Assembly (NCBI GenBank): GCA_040219025.1 | Contig: JAVJTE010000030.1 | Coordinates: forward strand, 82,721 to 146,720 | Direction of reading: 5' to 3' | DNA: 64,000 nucleotides | DNA from: HT1-32 sp040219025 | Lineage (GTDB): Bacteria > Pseudomonadota > Alphaproteobacteria > Rhodospirillales > HT1-32 | In this document: in pieces, positions 8,780 through 17,362 of the stretch | Position numbering within the stretch: the stretch's first letter is position 1 | Layout of the letters: each line of letters begins with the position of its first letter | Translations under genes and position numbers: made by a program | The notes under the pieces: generated by a model | The model's database searches: none | Seen by the model: the letters and a program-made list of their open reading frames with translations, nothing else | Told to the model about the DNA's origin: nothing

Positions 8780-9586
8780 TCAGCTCGCCTCAGTCCGGCT
8801 GATCTGCTGATCGATCTGGAAATGGATCGACGGATCAAGATAGCTGTTCATGCGGTCCTGGATGTAGCGGGGGCCGCGGCGGTCGGCCAGCATGCTCAGC
8901 CCCTCTGTCACCAGAAAATTACGAAACCGGCCAATCTCCTGACGCTGCTGAATTTTCAGGGCGGCAGGCAGAAAGATCAGCCGGGAGAAAATCACACCAT
9001 AGAGCGTCGTGATCAGGGCGATCGCCAGCCCGGGACCGATGGCGGACGGGTCCTGCATGTTATCAAGCATGATAACCAGACCAATCAGTGTTCCGATCAT
9101 GCCAAAGGCCGGGCAGGTGGAGGCCATTGCTTTCAGAATGTTTGCCGGCACCGTATTGCGCTGGAATGTCGTCTCGACGGTGTTCGTCATGTTCTCCCGG
9201 ACTTCATCCCCCGAATAGCCGCTGACCACCAGTTCGACACCGAAGGTCAGGAAGGAATCCTCCTGCCGGATCTTGCCCAGGTCCTGTTCAAGCGCAATCA
9301 GGCCGTTGCGCTGAACCACATAACCCCAGCGGATGATACGGCCGATTTCCGAGGTCAGGATATTCCGGGTAATCGCCGGCGCCCGCAGGATCTGCCAGAT
9401 GGCACCCAGCGACAACCAGACGTAACGTGCTTCGTATGAAATGAACATGGCCGCCAGAGTGCCGCCGATAACCAGCAGAAAACTCTGTAAATTCAGGAAG
9501 ATAAAGATGTTGTCCGTACTCAGCAGAATGGCCACGAAGAAAAGGCCAAAGCCGACGAATACGCCAATGATTGTCCCGAATGACAT
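8780..9586 (-). CDS. MotA/TolQ/ExbB-family proton-channel subunit
   Basis: A 268-residue MotA-like protein from the ATG at 9586, preceded by an AGGGGA ribosome-binding site; an in-frame upstream ATG at 9652 would add 22 non-conserved residues. Membrane segments are near residues 5-25, 35-55, about 150-175 and 185-210. The last pair includes PAFGMIGTLIGLVIML and GPGLAIALITTLYGV, the conserved TM3-TM4 core of MotA/PomA. The large cytoplasmic loop lies between TM2 and TM3. Paired with the MotB-like gene, it should form an ion-driven stator-type complex. Location 111 bp downstream of the HlyD gene suggests a role with the secreted RTX protein rather than a flagellum, although an orphan stator cannot be excluded. 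Confidence 0.84.
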   Translation of the reverse strand: MSFGTIIGVFVGFGLFFVAILLSTDNIFIFLNLQSFLLVIGGTLAAMFISYEARYVWLSLGAIWQILRAPAITRNILTSEIGRIIRWGYVVQRNGLIALEQDLGKIRQEDSFLTFGVELVVSGYSGDEVRENMTNTVETTFQRNTVPANILKAMASTCPAFGMIGTLIGLVIMLDNMQDPSAIGPGLAIALITTLYGVIFSRLIFLPAALKIQQRQEIGRFRNFLVTEGLSMLADRRGPRYIQDRMNSYLDPSIHFQIDQQISRTEAS

Positions 9587-9697
9587 AAAGCTGTTTTCCC
9601 CTCGCGAGAGTTGAACCCCTGCGGTCTCCCCTGACCGTCGCAGTGTAGTCAACCAACTCTAAGGAAAGGGTAAACCCTAACCTGACGCTTTCAAAGC

Positions 9698-10987
9698 CTA
9701 GCGTTCGCGAAAGGCTTCATGCCGCAGTTTCAGCACTGGCTTGACCAGATAATCCACAACGGATTTCGATCCGGTATGGATATCGACCGTCGCCTCCATA
9801 CCCGGGGTAATCGGGAAGTTGCCGGGCGTATCCCCAAGATAGGTTTTGTCCGTCTTCACGATCACGCGGAAGAACGGCGTGCCGTCCTCCTCTGTCGAGG
9901 AGTCCGGAGCAACCTGAATAACCACACCGTCAAGGCCGCCATAACGGGCGTAATCATAGGTGCTGATCTTTGCCGTCGCTTTCTGTCCAACCTCAACATA
10001 ACCGCGGTCTACCGGCCGCAGCTTGGCCTCGATCACGAGGGAGTCACCGGTCGGGACAATCTCCATGATCGGATCGCCGGGACGGATAACGCCGCCAATC
10101 GTGTTGAAGCCGAGATTCTTGACAATACCATCAATGGGGCTGCGGATTTCGGTACGCAGTTCCTGCGAATCTGCCTGCCGCATGAGTTCGCGATTGCGTT
10201 CCAGCGAAGCCTCGACCTTGCCCAGTTCTTCCTCCGCCTCGCGTCCGAACTTCAGGCGGACTTCCTCAAGCCGCTGACGCGCTTCCGCAAGGGCAGATGT
10301 CGCCCGCGGAATGGAGGCGGTCAGGCTGTCACGTTCCCCCTTCAGGGTTTCGTACTCACGGACGATACCGAGATGTTCAAATTCCGAGATCAGGTTGTTT
10401 CTTCTGAGCCGTCTGGATTGCTCCAGCTGACGCAGCGCAGACTTTGATGATTCTTCCTTGCCGGTCAGCGTCGCCTGAATTTCCTCGATTTCCAGTTCCC
10501 GCTGTTCGATCTGGCGCTTCAGCACTTCAAGGGTCTGGACCAGTTCTGCCTGGCGGGCGAAAAATGTACGGCGTTCTGCCGCAACCATGTCGGGCCGCCG
10601 TTCCGCCACATCTGGTGGAAAGACCAGATCGGAGCCACTGGCTTCCGAGGTCAGCCGGGCCTTGTTCAGTTCCAGCGCGTCGATGCGAACCTGGATCTCC
10701 TCCTTGTTGGCACCGCCCAGTGCCAGATCAAGCTGTACCAGAGGGTCACCGATCTTCACCACATCGCCTTCGCGAACAAAGATTTCTTCAACTATGCCGC
10801 CTTCGAGATGCTGAATCGTCTTGATCTTGCCCTGCGGCACCACTTCCGCCGTTGCCACTGCGACCTCATCCAGCTGTGCCCAGGAGGCCCAGATAACGAA
10901 CGCACCGAGCAGTGCCATGATGCTCCAGGCTATCGGTCGGAAGGTCGGAAGCGGGTGTTCGTGAACAAGGTTATCAAGCGTTGTCAT
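9698..10987 (-). CDS. Type I secretion periplasmic adaptor (HlyD/PrtE family)
   Basis: A 429-residue membrane-fusion protein. One N-terminal membrane helix (about 20-40, SIMALLGAFVIWASWA) precedes the split lipoyl half-motif IKTIQHLEGGIVEEIFVREGD. A long coiled-coil region follows (about 100-270, rich in Glu, Arg and Leu). A beta-barrel region comes next, including RSPIDGIVKNL and GMEATVDIHTG near the C terminus. It bridges the inner-membrane ABC protein and a TolC-type channel. It begins 7 bp after the ABC gene, so they form one transcription unit with the FecR-RTX gene upstream. A candidate outer-membrane partner is the TolC-like gene at 22549. Confidence 0.93.
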   Translation of the reverse strand: MTTLDNLVHEHPLPTFRPIAWSIMALLGAFVIWASWAQLDEVAVATAEVVPQGKIKTIQHLEGGIVEEIFVREGDVVKIGDPLVQLDLALGGANKEEIQVRIDALELNKARLTSEASGSDLVFPPDVAERRPDMVAAERRTFFARQAELVQTLEVLKRQIEQRELEIEEIQATLTGKEESSKSALRQLEQSRRLRRNNLISEFEHLGIVREYETLKGERDSLTASIPRATSALAEARQRLEEVRLKFGREAEEELGKVEASLERNRELMRQADSQELRTEIRSPIDGIVKNLGFNTIGGVIRPGDPIMEIVPTGDSLVIEAKLRPVDRGYVEVGQKATAKISTYDYARYGGLDGVVIQVAPDSSTEEDGTPFFRVIVKTDKTYLGDTPGNFPITPGMEATVDIHTGSKSVVDYLVKPVLKLRHEAFRER

Positions 10988-10994
10988 GTCACTG

Positions 10995-12797
10995 TTATTC
11001 CGCTGACTGTGCCGCAGGGGCAGGGGGGCTGGCTGTTGATTTGACGGGTTCTGATGCTGCTACTGAATTCGCAGTCGCCTGTGCCTTCTGTCGTTTTGAG
11101 CCGAACAATCTTGGCAATACTTCATGCGACGGGCCGGCCAGCGAGACCTTGCCCTTGTCGAGTGCAATGACATTGTGACAGGCAGACAACAGGATGGGGC
11201 TGTGTGTCACGACCAGAACGGTATGGTCACGGGCAAGGTTTGCCAGCGTCAGCTTGAACTCCTCTTCGGTCTGCCGGTCGAGGCTGGCACTCGGTTCATC
11301 CAGCAACAGGACAGCCGGGTTTCCGACAAGCGCCCGGGCAATCGCCAGACGCTGGCGCTGACCACCGGACAACTGCGTCCCGGCCTCACCAACCTGCGTG
11401 CCGTACCCGTTCGGCAGATCAACAATGAAGTCATGCACCGAAGACAGCTTTGAGGCTTCGAGAATATCCTCATCCGTCGCCCCCGGTCTGCCATGCGCGA
11501 TATTCTCGCGGATGGTTCCCTGAAACAGCACACATTCCTGCGGGACATAGCCGATCCACGTCGCCAGTTCGCGGCGGGTGAACTGGCTGATATCAGCACC
11601 ATCCAGCAACACGCGGCCTTCTGTCGGCTTGTAGAGCCCCTGAATGAGTTTCAGCAAGGTGGTCTTGCCACAGCCATTGCGGCCGACAATCGCCGTCACC
11701 CCGCCCGGTTTGATCCCAAGACGAATACCGTCAACGACGGGATTCTGTCCCTGGGGGTCATAGCTGAAGACGATGTTCTCAAGGATCAGCTCGCCGGTCG
11801 GTCGCTTGTGCGCGATCGGGGCTTCCTGCAGCTCTTCATCTTCATGGAACAGCTCACCAAGGCGCTGACCGGCCTGTTTGAACTGGGCAAAGGTCCGCCA
11901 GCTGCCGACAAGCTGGTTCAGCGGGCCAAGCAGCCGGCCAGCCAGCATGTTCGTCGCAATCAGCGATCCCATCGTGATCTCCTGATTGATGATCGCCAGT
12001 GCACCGACCGTGGTCAGGCCAACTGTGGTCAGCAATGTCAGGGTCTGGCCCAGATTGACGTAACGGTCATTCTTGCTGCCGCGTGAAACCGACTGTTCGA
12101 TGGTTTCTGCCTGGCGCTCTTCCCAGAGCGGGCGCATGGCGTGATCAAGGGCAAGCGCCTTGATCGTGGTTCTGCCGCCAATCATTTCGGCGATCATTGC
12201 ATCACGGCTCAACCCGGCCTTGCGTTCTGCCTGACTGGCATCAGTCAATGCCGCAGCCGATCGCCATGCAAGCAGGCAGAAAAGCGGCACCGCGACCAGC
12301 AGAACCCAGGCAATCGGCCCGGCAATCACCATCACCAGACCCAGAAACATGAACACAAAAGGCAGATCGGCGAGCAGCACGGCCGGGGCACCGGACAGGG
12401 TGTTCCGCACCATCTCGACATCACGGAACAGCGTCTGCCAGAATGCCGTCGGCCGCGATTCAAGCGACCGCATGGGCAGGGCCATGATCTTGTTGAACAA
12501 CAGCCGGCCAACCTGCACATCGACGCGAAGCGCGATGGTCTGCATGATCCGGGCACGGGTCTGTTTCAGCAGGAAGTCGAACAACAGAACCAGCGCCATG
12601 CCGACCGCGAGCCCCTGAAGCGTGCTGAAACCCTGGTGGAAGACAACGCGATCATAGACCTGCAGAACAAACACGGGCACAGCCAGCGCCAGAATGGTCA
12701 CGAAGAACGAGATCAGCAAAACCTCGCGAAACACACCGCGCACCGGCTTCAGCACCGGCTTCAGCCACGCCAGAGATTTCTTCGTTTTTTCAGCCAT
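10995..12797 (-). CDS. Type I secretion system permease/ATPase (PrtD/HlyB type)
   Basis: A 600-residue ABC exporter with a membrane domain (about 20-310) and an ATPase domain (about 340-560). Walker A is GRNGCGKTT, the signature is LSGGQRQR and Walker B is LLLDEPSASLD; the switch histidine is in VVTHSP. There is no N-terminal C39 peptidase or C39-like extension, so this is closer to PrtD/LapB-like exporters than to HlyB. The C terminus is an Ala/Pro/Ser-rich tail of about 35 residues. It lies 83 bp downstream of the giant RTX gene and directly upstream of the HlyD adaptor, so that RTX protein is its expected substrate. All catalytic motifs are intact. Confidence 0.94.
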   Translation of the reverse strand: MAEKTKKSLAWLKPVLKPVRGVFREVLLISFFVTILALAVPVFVLQVYDRVVFHQGFSTLQGLAVGMALVLLFDFLLKQTRARIMQTIALRVDVQVGRLLFNKIMALPMRSLESRPTAFWQTLFRDVEMVRNTLSGAPAVLLADLPFVFMFLGLVMVIAGPIAWVLLVAVPLFCLLAWRSAAALTDASQAERKAGLSRDAMIAEMIGGRTTIKALALDHAMRPLWEERQAETIEQSVSRGSKNDRYVNLGQTLTLLTTVGLTTVGALAIINQEITMGSLIATNMLAGRLLGPLNQLVGSWRTFAQFKQAGQRLGELFHEDEELQEAPIAHKRPTGELILENIVFSYDPQGQNPVVDGIRLGIKPGGVTAIVGRNGCGKTTLLKLIQGLYKPTEGRVLLDGADISQFTRRELATWIGYVPQECVLFQGTIRENIAHGRPGATDEDILEASKLSSVHDFIVDLPNGYGTQVGEAGTQLSGGQRQRLAIARALVGNPAVLLLDEPSASLDRQTEEEFKLTLANLARDHTVLVVTHSPILLSACHNVIALDKGKVSLAGPSHEVLPRLFGSKRQKAQATANSVAASEPVKSTASPPAPAAQSAE

Positions 12798-12880
12798 TTA
12801 CGCCACGCCTGTGATCCACTATCGGATATTAGCAGGGCAGGAAGGCTACGTCATCCTGCGCGTGCTCCGGGCGTTTGCGG

Positions 12881-15800
12881 TCAGACCATGCCTGTATCAA
12901 TATAGATGTTGCTCTCGCTGAACCCACTGACGTTGCCATTGAAATCAGCAACCTTGGTCACCGTAAAGCCGGTTCCAACGCCGTCTTCATCATAGTAGAG
13001 GGCGTCATTACCCGTCGCACTGTCGAAGAAAATGAAGGTAGGTGTGCCGGACAAGCCATCAGAACCGGCGGGCAGCACACTGGTCGAGGCAAAGTTGGTC
13101 GCGCCGAGCACAGCCCCGCCAATCAGGCCCCCAAACGAGCTGCTATCGAACGAAATGGTATCTTCCGTGGCCGAGAAATCCATGATCGTATCACCGAGAT
13201 CGCCTGTCCCGGTATAGATGATCGTGTCGCTGCCGGCCCCGAGATACAGGATATCGGACCCGGCACCACCGGTCAGCGTATCGTTGCCGGCACCTCCATG
13301 CAGGGTGTCATTGCCGTTGGCGCCGGTCATTTCATCATTACCGCCCCCGCCGAACATTGCATCATTGCCGGAGCCGCCTGACATCACATCACTGGAAGAC
13401 CCGCTGACGATCAGCTCGTTCGACGGACTTCCGGTCAGGCCGGTAAGAATGTTATAGACCGTTGATAACGCGCCGACATCAAGAGATTCAATGGGTTGTC
13501 CGTTATAATGATTCTTCAGGATGATGTTGGCACCGCCATTGACCGTCAGCACCAGGTCGTCACCGATCCGTGCTGCGCTGTCGAACGAGGTTGCCGCACT
13601 GAGTACAATCTTGTCGCTGCCACCGCTGTCGGCAATACTGTCATTCCCGTCACCGGCTGCATAAAGGTAGGTATCGCTGCCGCCGCCGCCGTTCAGCAGG
13701 TCATTTCCGACACCGCCGTCCAGCGTCGCGCCGCCGGAACCGCTGTTCAGCGTATCGTTTCCTGCGCCGCCGACCAGTGTATCTGAAAGACTCAGACCGC
13801 TGCCCGTGATCAGGTCATCGCCGCCGCCGCCCAGCAGGTAATTCGAGGATGAGCCGGTGAGGGTATCGCCGTAATCAGATCCCATGACCTGTTCAATACT
13901 GCTGAGGCTGTCATTCCCCGCACCGCCGGACGCCTGGCCGGTGTTGAGGTTCACGGTAACGCCGGACGCAGCTGCACTGTAGTCGGCCCGGTCCGTACCG
14001 CTGCCGCCGTTCAGGGTATCATTGCCGCCGAGCCCGGCCAGAGTATCATTCCCGCCGCTGCCATTGATGACATTGCTGCCGGAATCGCCGGTCAGCTTGT
14101 CGCCATAGCTGGAGCCCGAGAGGTTTTCGAACCCCGATATTGCATCTGTTCCGGCCCCCGTCGCAACGCCGGTTGTCAGGTCAACCGTTACCGCGCCGCT
14201 GGCATAGGAGTAATCAAGAGAGTCGTTGCCGTTGCCGCCGACAATGCTGTCATTGCCGATCCCGGCAAAAGCCGTGTCGTTACCGTCACTCAGGAAAATA
14301 AGATTGTTCCCGCTGTTGGCCGTCACCGTGTCATCAGAACCGGAGCCCACGATGAAGTTGTCACCTGAATTTCCGGTTGTTCCGGTCAGAATGCTGTAGA
14401 CCTTCGACAAAACGGCGTAGCTCAGGCTTTCCAGTGCACCACCATTACCAAAGTGGTCCTTGATCGTCAGCTCGGCACCGCTCTGCACCTTGATGACGAG
14501 ATCAAACCCGGACCGGTAGGCGTCTGTTATGGATGAAGCGGAGTCCAGTGACAGCGTATCGGTACCGCCCGCATCATTAATGGAATCGCTGCCATCACCA
14601 TTTGCATAGACGTAACTGTCATTTCCCGAACCACCGAACAAGGTGTCATTGCCGGCACCACCGGTCAGCGTATCGGCATTGGCGCTGCCGGTTATGGTGT
14701 CGTTACCGGCACCACCAAGCAGGGTATTCGTTCCGGCCCCGGCAGAGATGACGTCGTCACCGGCACCGCCGTCGATATAGTTGTCGTCATTGCTGCCGAT
14801 ACTGCTGCCGGTCAGTGAATCGTTGTAGGCAGAGCCGGTCAGACGTTCGATATCTGCAAACGGCGTTGTGATCGCATCAAGACCACCCCCCGGCATCTGC
14901 ATGGCGGTATCACCAAGATCGAAGGTCACCGCCGATGTCGCATCCGAGAGGTCGAGATGATCCCGCGAGCCTGCGCCACCGCTGACCGTGTCATAGCCGC
15001 TGCCTGCCGTGAAGGTGTCGTTTCCGGCATCCCCCGTCAGGGTGTCATTTCCGCCGCCGCCGTTGATCTTGTCATCGCCGCCGCCGCCAGCAATCCGGTT
15101 GGCATTTGCATCGCCGGTCAGGGTGTCGCCATTGCCGGTTCCCGAGAGATGTTCAAAACCGGAAAAGCTGTCCGTCCCGGCACCGGTGGAAATTCCCGTG
15201 GCCAGGCTGGCCACAACGCCGCTGTTGCCGCTGAAAGCCAGCGTATCTGATCCCGCACCGCCAAGCAGGCTGTCATTGCCGCTGCCGCCATCGACCGTAT
15301 CATCGCCCGAACCAGCATCGATATAATCATTGCCGGCAAGACCGTACAGCGTGTCACCACCGGCATTACCAAGCAGGCTGTTCGCAGCGGAAGAACCGGT
15401 AATTGTGTCACCGTCGGATCCACCCGTGACATGTTCGATGCTGATCAGATCGTCACTGTCGGTCTCGGCGCTGTAGGCAAAGCCGTCATCAAGGTTGACG
15501 GTCACGCCACCGCTGGTAACAGACGAATACTGCACCCAGTCCTCTCCGGCACCACCGTCATAGGTGTCATATCCGGCACCGGTTCCACCGATCAGGGTAT
15601 CATCACCCGCACCGCCATAGACGGTATCGTCGCCGGCGTCACCGGACAGGGTATCACTGCCGGCAAGGCCGAGAATTGTATCACCGCCACCACCACCGAA
15701 GATGGTGTCCCCACCCAGTCCACCGGTCAGCGTATTTGGGCCGCTGTCGCCATAGATCGTCAGGCCGGGAATTATTCCGCTCCCTCCGGTATCACCAAAA

Positions 15801-17116
15801 TCAGTGTCGTCACGGTCCTCGCCGAGGCCGCTCACTCCGGAGAAGGAGAATGTCGGCCCGCCAGGATCAACATTACCAAATCCGCTGTTGCCGCCGGACT
15901 GAAAGACAGACTGAAAAGCAGGACCATCAGATGACGGGGGAGTTACTTCGCTGGCCGCAAAACTGTCTTCGGACTGGTCAGGAACTTCTGGTCCAAATCC
16001 TTCACCATCCAGTTCACTGCCTTCTTCGGGCACTTCCGGTCCGGCAATTTCCCCATCTTCTTCTAAAGCACCGTCTTCGGTCTGGTTTTCACCTTCTTCC
16101 GTATTACCACCGGTACCGTCATCCTCCTGCGGAATCTCCGGGCCAGCTTCTTCACTCTCTGATCCGGCATCCTGATTCTGGCCCTGATTGCCCTGCGGCG
16201 ACGGGGGGAGGGTGCGGACAGCCTCCGAGAACCGCTGGTTGAATTCACCCACCGTCATGGAAAATGTCCCGGCAGGCGGAATATTGATGCCGGTCACCTG
16301 TGTCGCATCAAACGGCGAGTTCAGAACCTGAACGCCTGCTGCATTGAACACCGTGATCTCGCCGATGGAGCCATCCGGCTCCGCCGTCAGCACAACGGTC
16401 AGCTGTTCACCGTCCGGCAGATCAATCGATCCTGCCGTGCCGCGAATCCCGATGGTGGCAACCGGCGTCTTGATGGTCATCGCATCGACACTGGTCTTGG
16501 AAATGCTGCCGGAAACGAACGAAAACACACCCTGCACAAGCGAGAATGTCGAGCTGCCAGACTGGGTATCCGGGTCGTAGATCAACTCGTCCAGCACCAT
16601 CCGGCCGTTTGAGCCAAGTGAAAATGTGGTGTCGTCGATAAAGATGATACCAATCGCGCCAGATTCCCCGGTTTCCAGAACATCGCCCTGAAAGACTGGA
16701 TCACCGGTCGTCGCCTGGACCCGGGTACCGTCTGCCCGGATGATAATAACGGAGCCTTCCAGAGTTTCGATTTTGCCGATCGGCGTGGCGGTCGCATCGG
16801 TCACACCCGTCTGCGCGTATTCGCCGGGCGCGCGCGGTCCGGCCAGCCGGGAGATCAGGTCGCCGTCAAAACTTGCCCCGGCTTCTGTCACCAGGTCAGC
16901 CGGCGGGTCGGCCAGAAAATAGCCGGTGATCAGAGCCTCGTCACCATCCTTGTCAACAATCAGGAGGTCATCACCCCGGCGGGAATAGTCCGCACTGGCC
17001 AGAGTCATGCTGTGCGGAATCAGGATACTTTCGGAGCCGCCTGCATCAATCGCAAGGGGGCCGAGCTTTCCCGGCAGCAGCCCTTCAAATCCTGTTCCGT
17101 TGACCGTTCTGGCCAT
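12881..17116 (-). CDS. Large RTX surface protein with N-terminal FecR domain (type I secretion substrate)
   Basis: A 1,411-residue protein starting at an ATG with an AGGA ribosome-binding site. Residues about 115-235 form a FecR-like domain (GDPVFQGDVLETGE, IDDTTFSLG, KTPVATIGIRGT). A strongly acidic, low-complexity linker (about 305-420, repeats of GPEVPE) follows. From about 455 to 1310 there are many GGxGxDxU calcium-binding repeats, interrupted by about 40-residue beta-rich inserts (for example GVTVNLNTGQASGG). The C-terminal 100 residues (DTIMDFSATEDTISFD ... ALYYDEDGVGTG ... VADFNG) match serralysin-type RTX secretion-signal regions. No enzymatic domain is visible, so an adhesin or biofilm-matrix protein is likely. 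A FecR domain in a secreted RTX protein is a known but poorly understood architecture. Dedicated secretion genes lie directly downstream. Confidence 0.9.
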   Translation of the reverse strand: MARTVNGTGFEGLLPGKLGPLAIDAGGSESILIPHSMTLASADYSRRGDDLLIVDKDGDEALITGYFLADPPADLVTEAGASFDGDLISRLAGPRAPGEYAQTGVTDATATPIGKIETLEGSVIIIRADGTRVQATTGDPVFQGDVLETGESGAIGIIFIDDTTFSLGSNGRMVLDELIYDPDTQSGSSTFSLVQGVFSFVSGSISKTSVDAMTIKTPVATIGIRGTAGSIDLPDGEQLTVVLTAEPDGSIGEITVFNAAGVQVLNSPFDATQVTGINIPPAGTFSMTVGEFNQRFSEAVRTLPPSPQGNQGQNQDAGSESEEAGPEIPQEDDGTGGNTEEGENQTEDGALEEDGEIAGPEVPEEGSELDGEGFGPEVPDQSEDSFAASEVTPPSSDGPAFQSVFQSGGNSGFGNVDPGGPTFSFSGVSGLGEDRDDTDFGDTGGSGIIPGLTIYGDSGPNTLTGGLGGDTIFGGGGGDTILGLAGSDTLSGDAGDDTVYGGAGDDTLIGGTGAGYDTYDGGAGEDWVQYSSVTSGGVTVNLDDGFAYSAETDSDDLISIEHVTGGSDGDTITGSSAANSLLGNAGGDTLYGLAGNDYIDAGSGDDTVDGGSGNDSLLGGAGSDTLAFSGNSGVVASLATGISTGAGTDSFSGFEHLSGTGNGDTLTGDANANRIAGGGGDDKINGGGGNDTLTGDAGNDTFTAGSGYDTVSGGAGSRDHLDLSDATSAVTFDLGDTAMQMPGGGLDAITTPFADIERLTGSAYNDSLTGSSIGSNDDNYIDGGAGDDVISAGAGTNTLLGGAGNDTITGSANADTLTGGAGNDTLFGGSGNDSYVYANGDGSDSINDAGGTDTLSLDSASSITDAYRSGFDLVIKVQSGAELTIKDHFGNGGALESLSYAVLSKVYSILTGTTGNSGDNFIVGSGSDDTVTANSGNNLIFLSDGNDTAFAGIGNDSIVGGNGNDSLDYSYASGAVTVDLTTGVATGAGTDAISGFENLSGSSYGDKLTGDSGSNVINGSGGNDTLAGLGGNDTLNGGSGTDRADYSAAASGVTVNLNTGQASGGAGNDSLSSIEQVMGSDYGDTLTGSSSNYLLGGGGDDLITGSGLSLSDTLVGGAGNDTLNSGSGGATLDGGVGNDLLNGGGGSDTYLYAAGDGNDSIADSGGSDKIVLSAATSFDSAARIGDDLVLTVNGGANIILKNHYNGQPIESLDVGALSTVYNILTGLTGSPSNELIVSGSSSDVMSGGSGNDAMFGGGGNDEMTGANGNDTLHGGAGNDTLTGGAGSDILYLGAGSDTIIYTGTGDLGDTIMDFSATEDTISFDSSSFGGLIGGAVLGATNFASTSVLPAGSDGLSGTPTFIFFDSATGNDALYYDEDGVGTGFTVTKVADFNGNVSGFSESNIYIDTGMV

Positions 17117-17362
17117 ATCATCATCCTGAGCAACTGCACGGTCTGTGCAGCATCAATATACCAGTCAGGGGATAACGAGGCGTTACCCGGTCCCCTGCGC
17201 CGAGACAAGACTGTTTCAGCATTTACCATACTGACAGGAAGTCCCTGAACGGCAGTGACCGCCATCACACAGCCCGCAGCCTGCATCGACTGCTTTGTCA
17301 GCCGGTTTCTGCCGTGTAGTATCCGGTTCAGTGAAGGTGCGGACTGGGGACTGGGGACTGGA

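Noticed and set aside
8103..9586. Flagellar stator motAB
   Set aside because: No other flagellar gene is in the window, and the pair lies directly downstream of type I secretion genes. I kept the neutral call, with the stator as an alternative.
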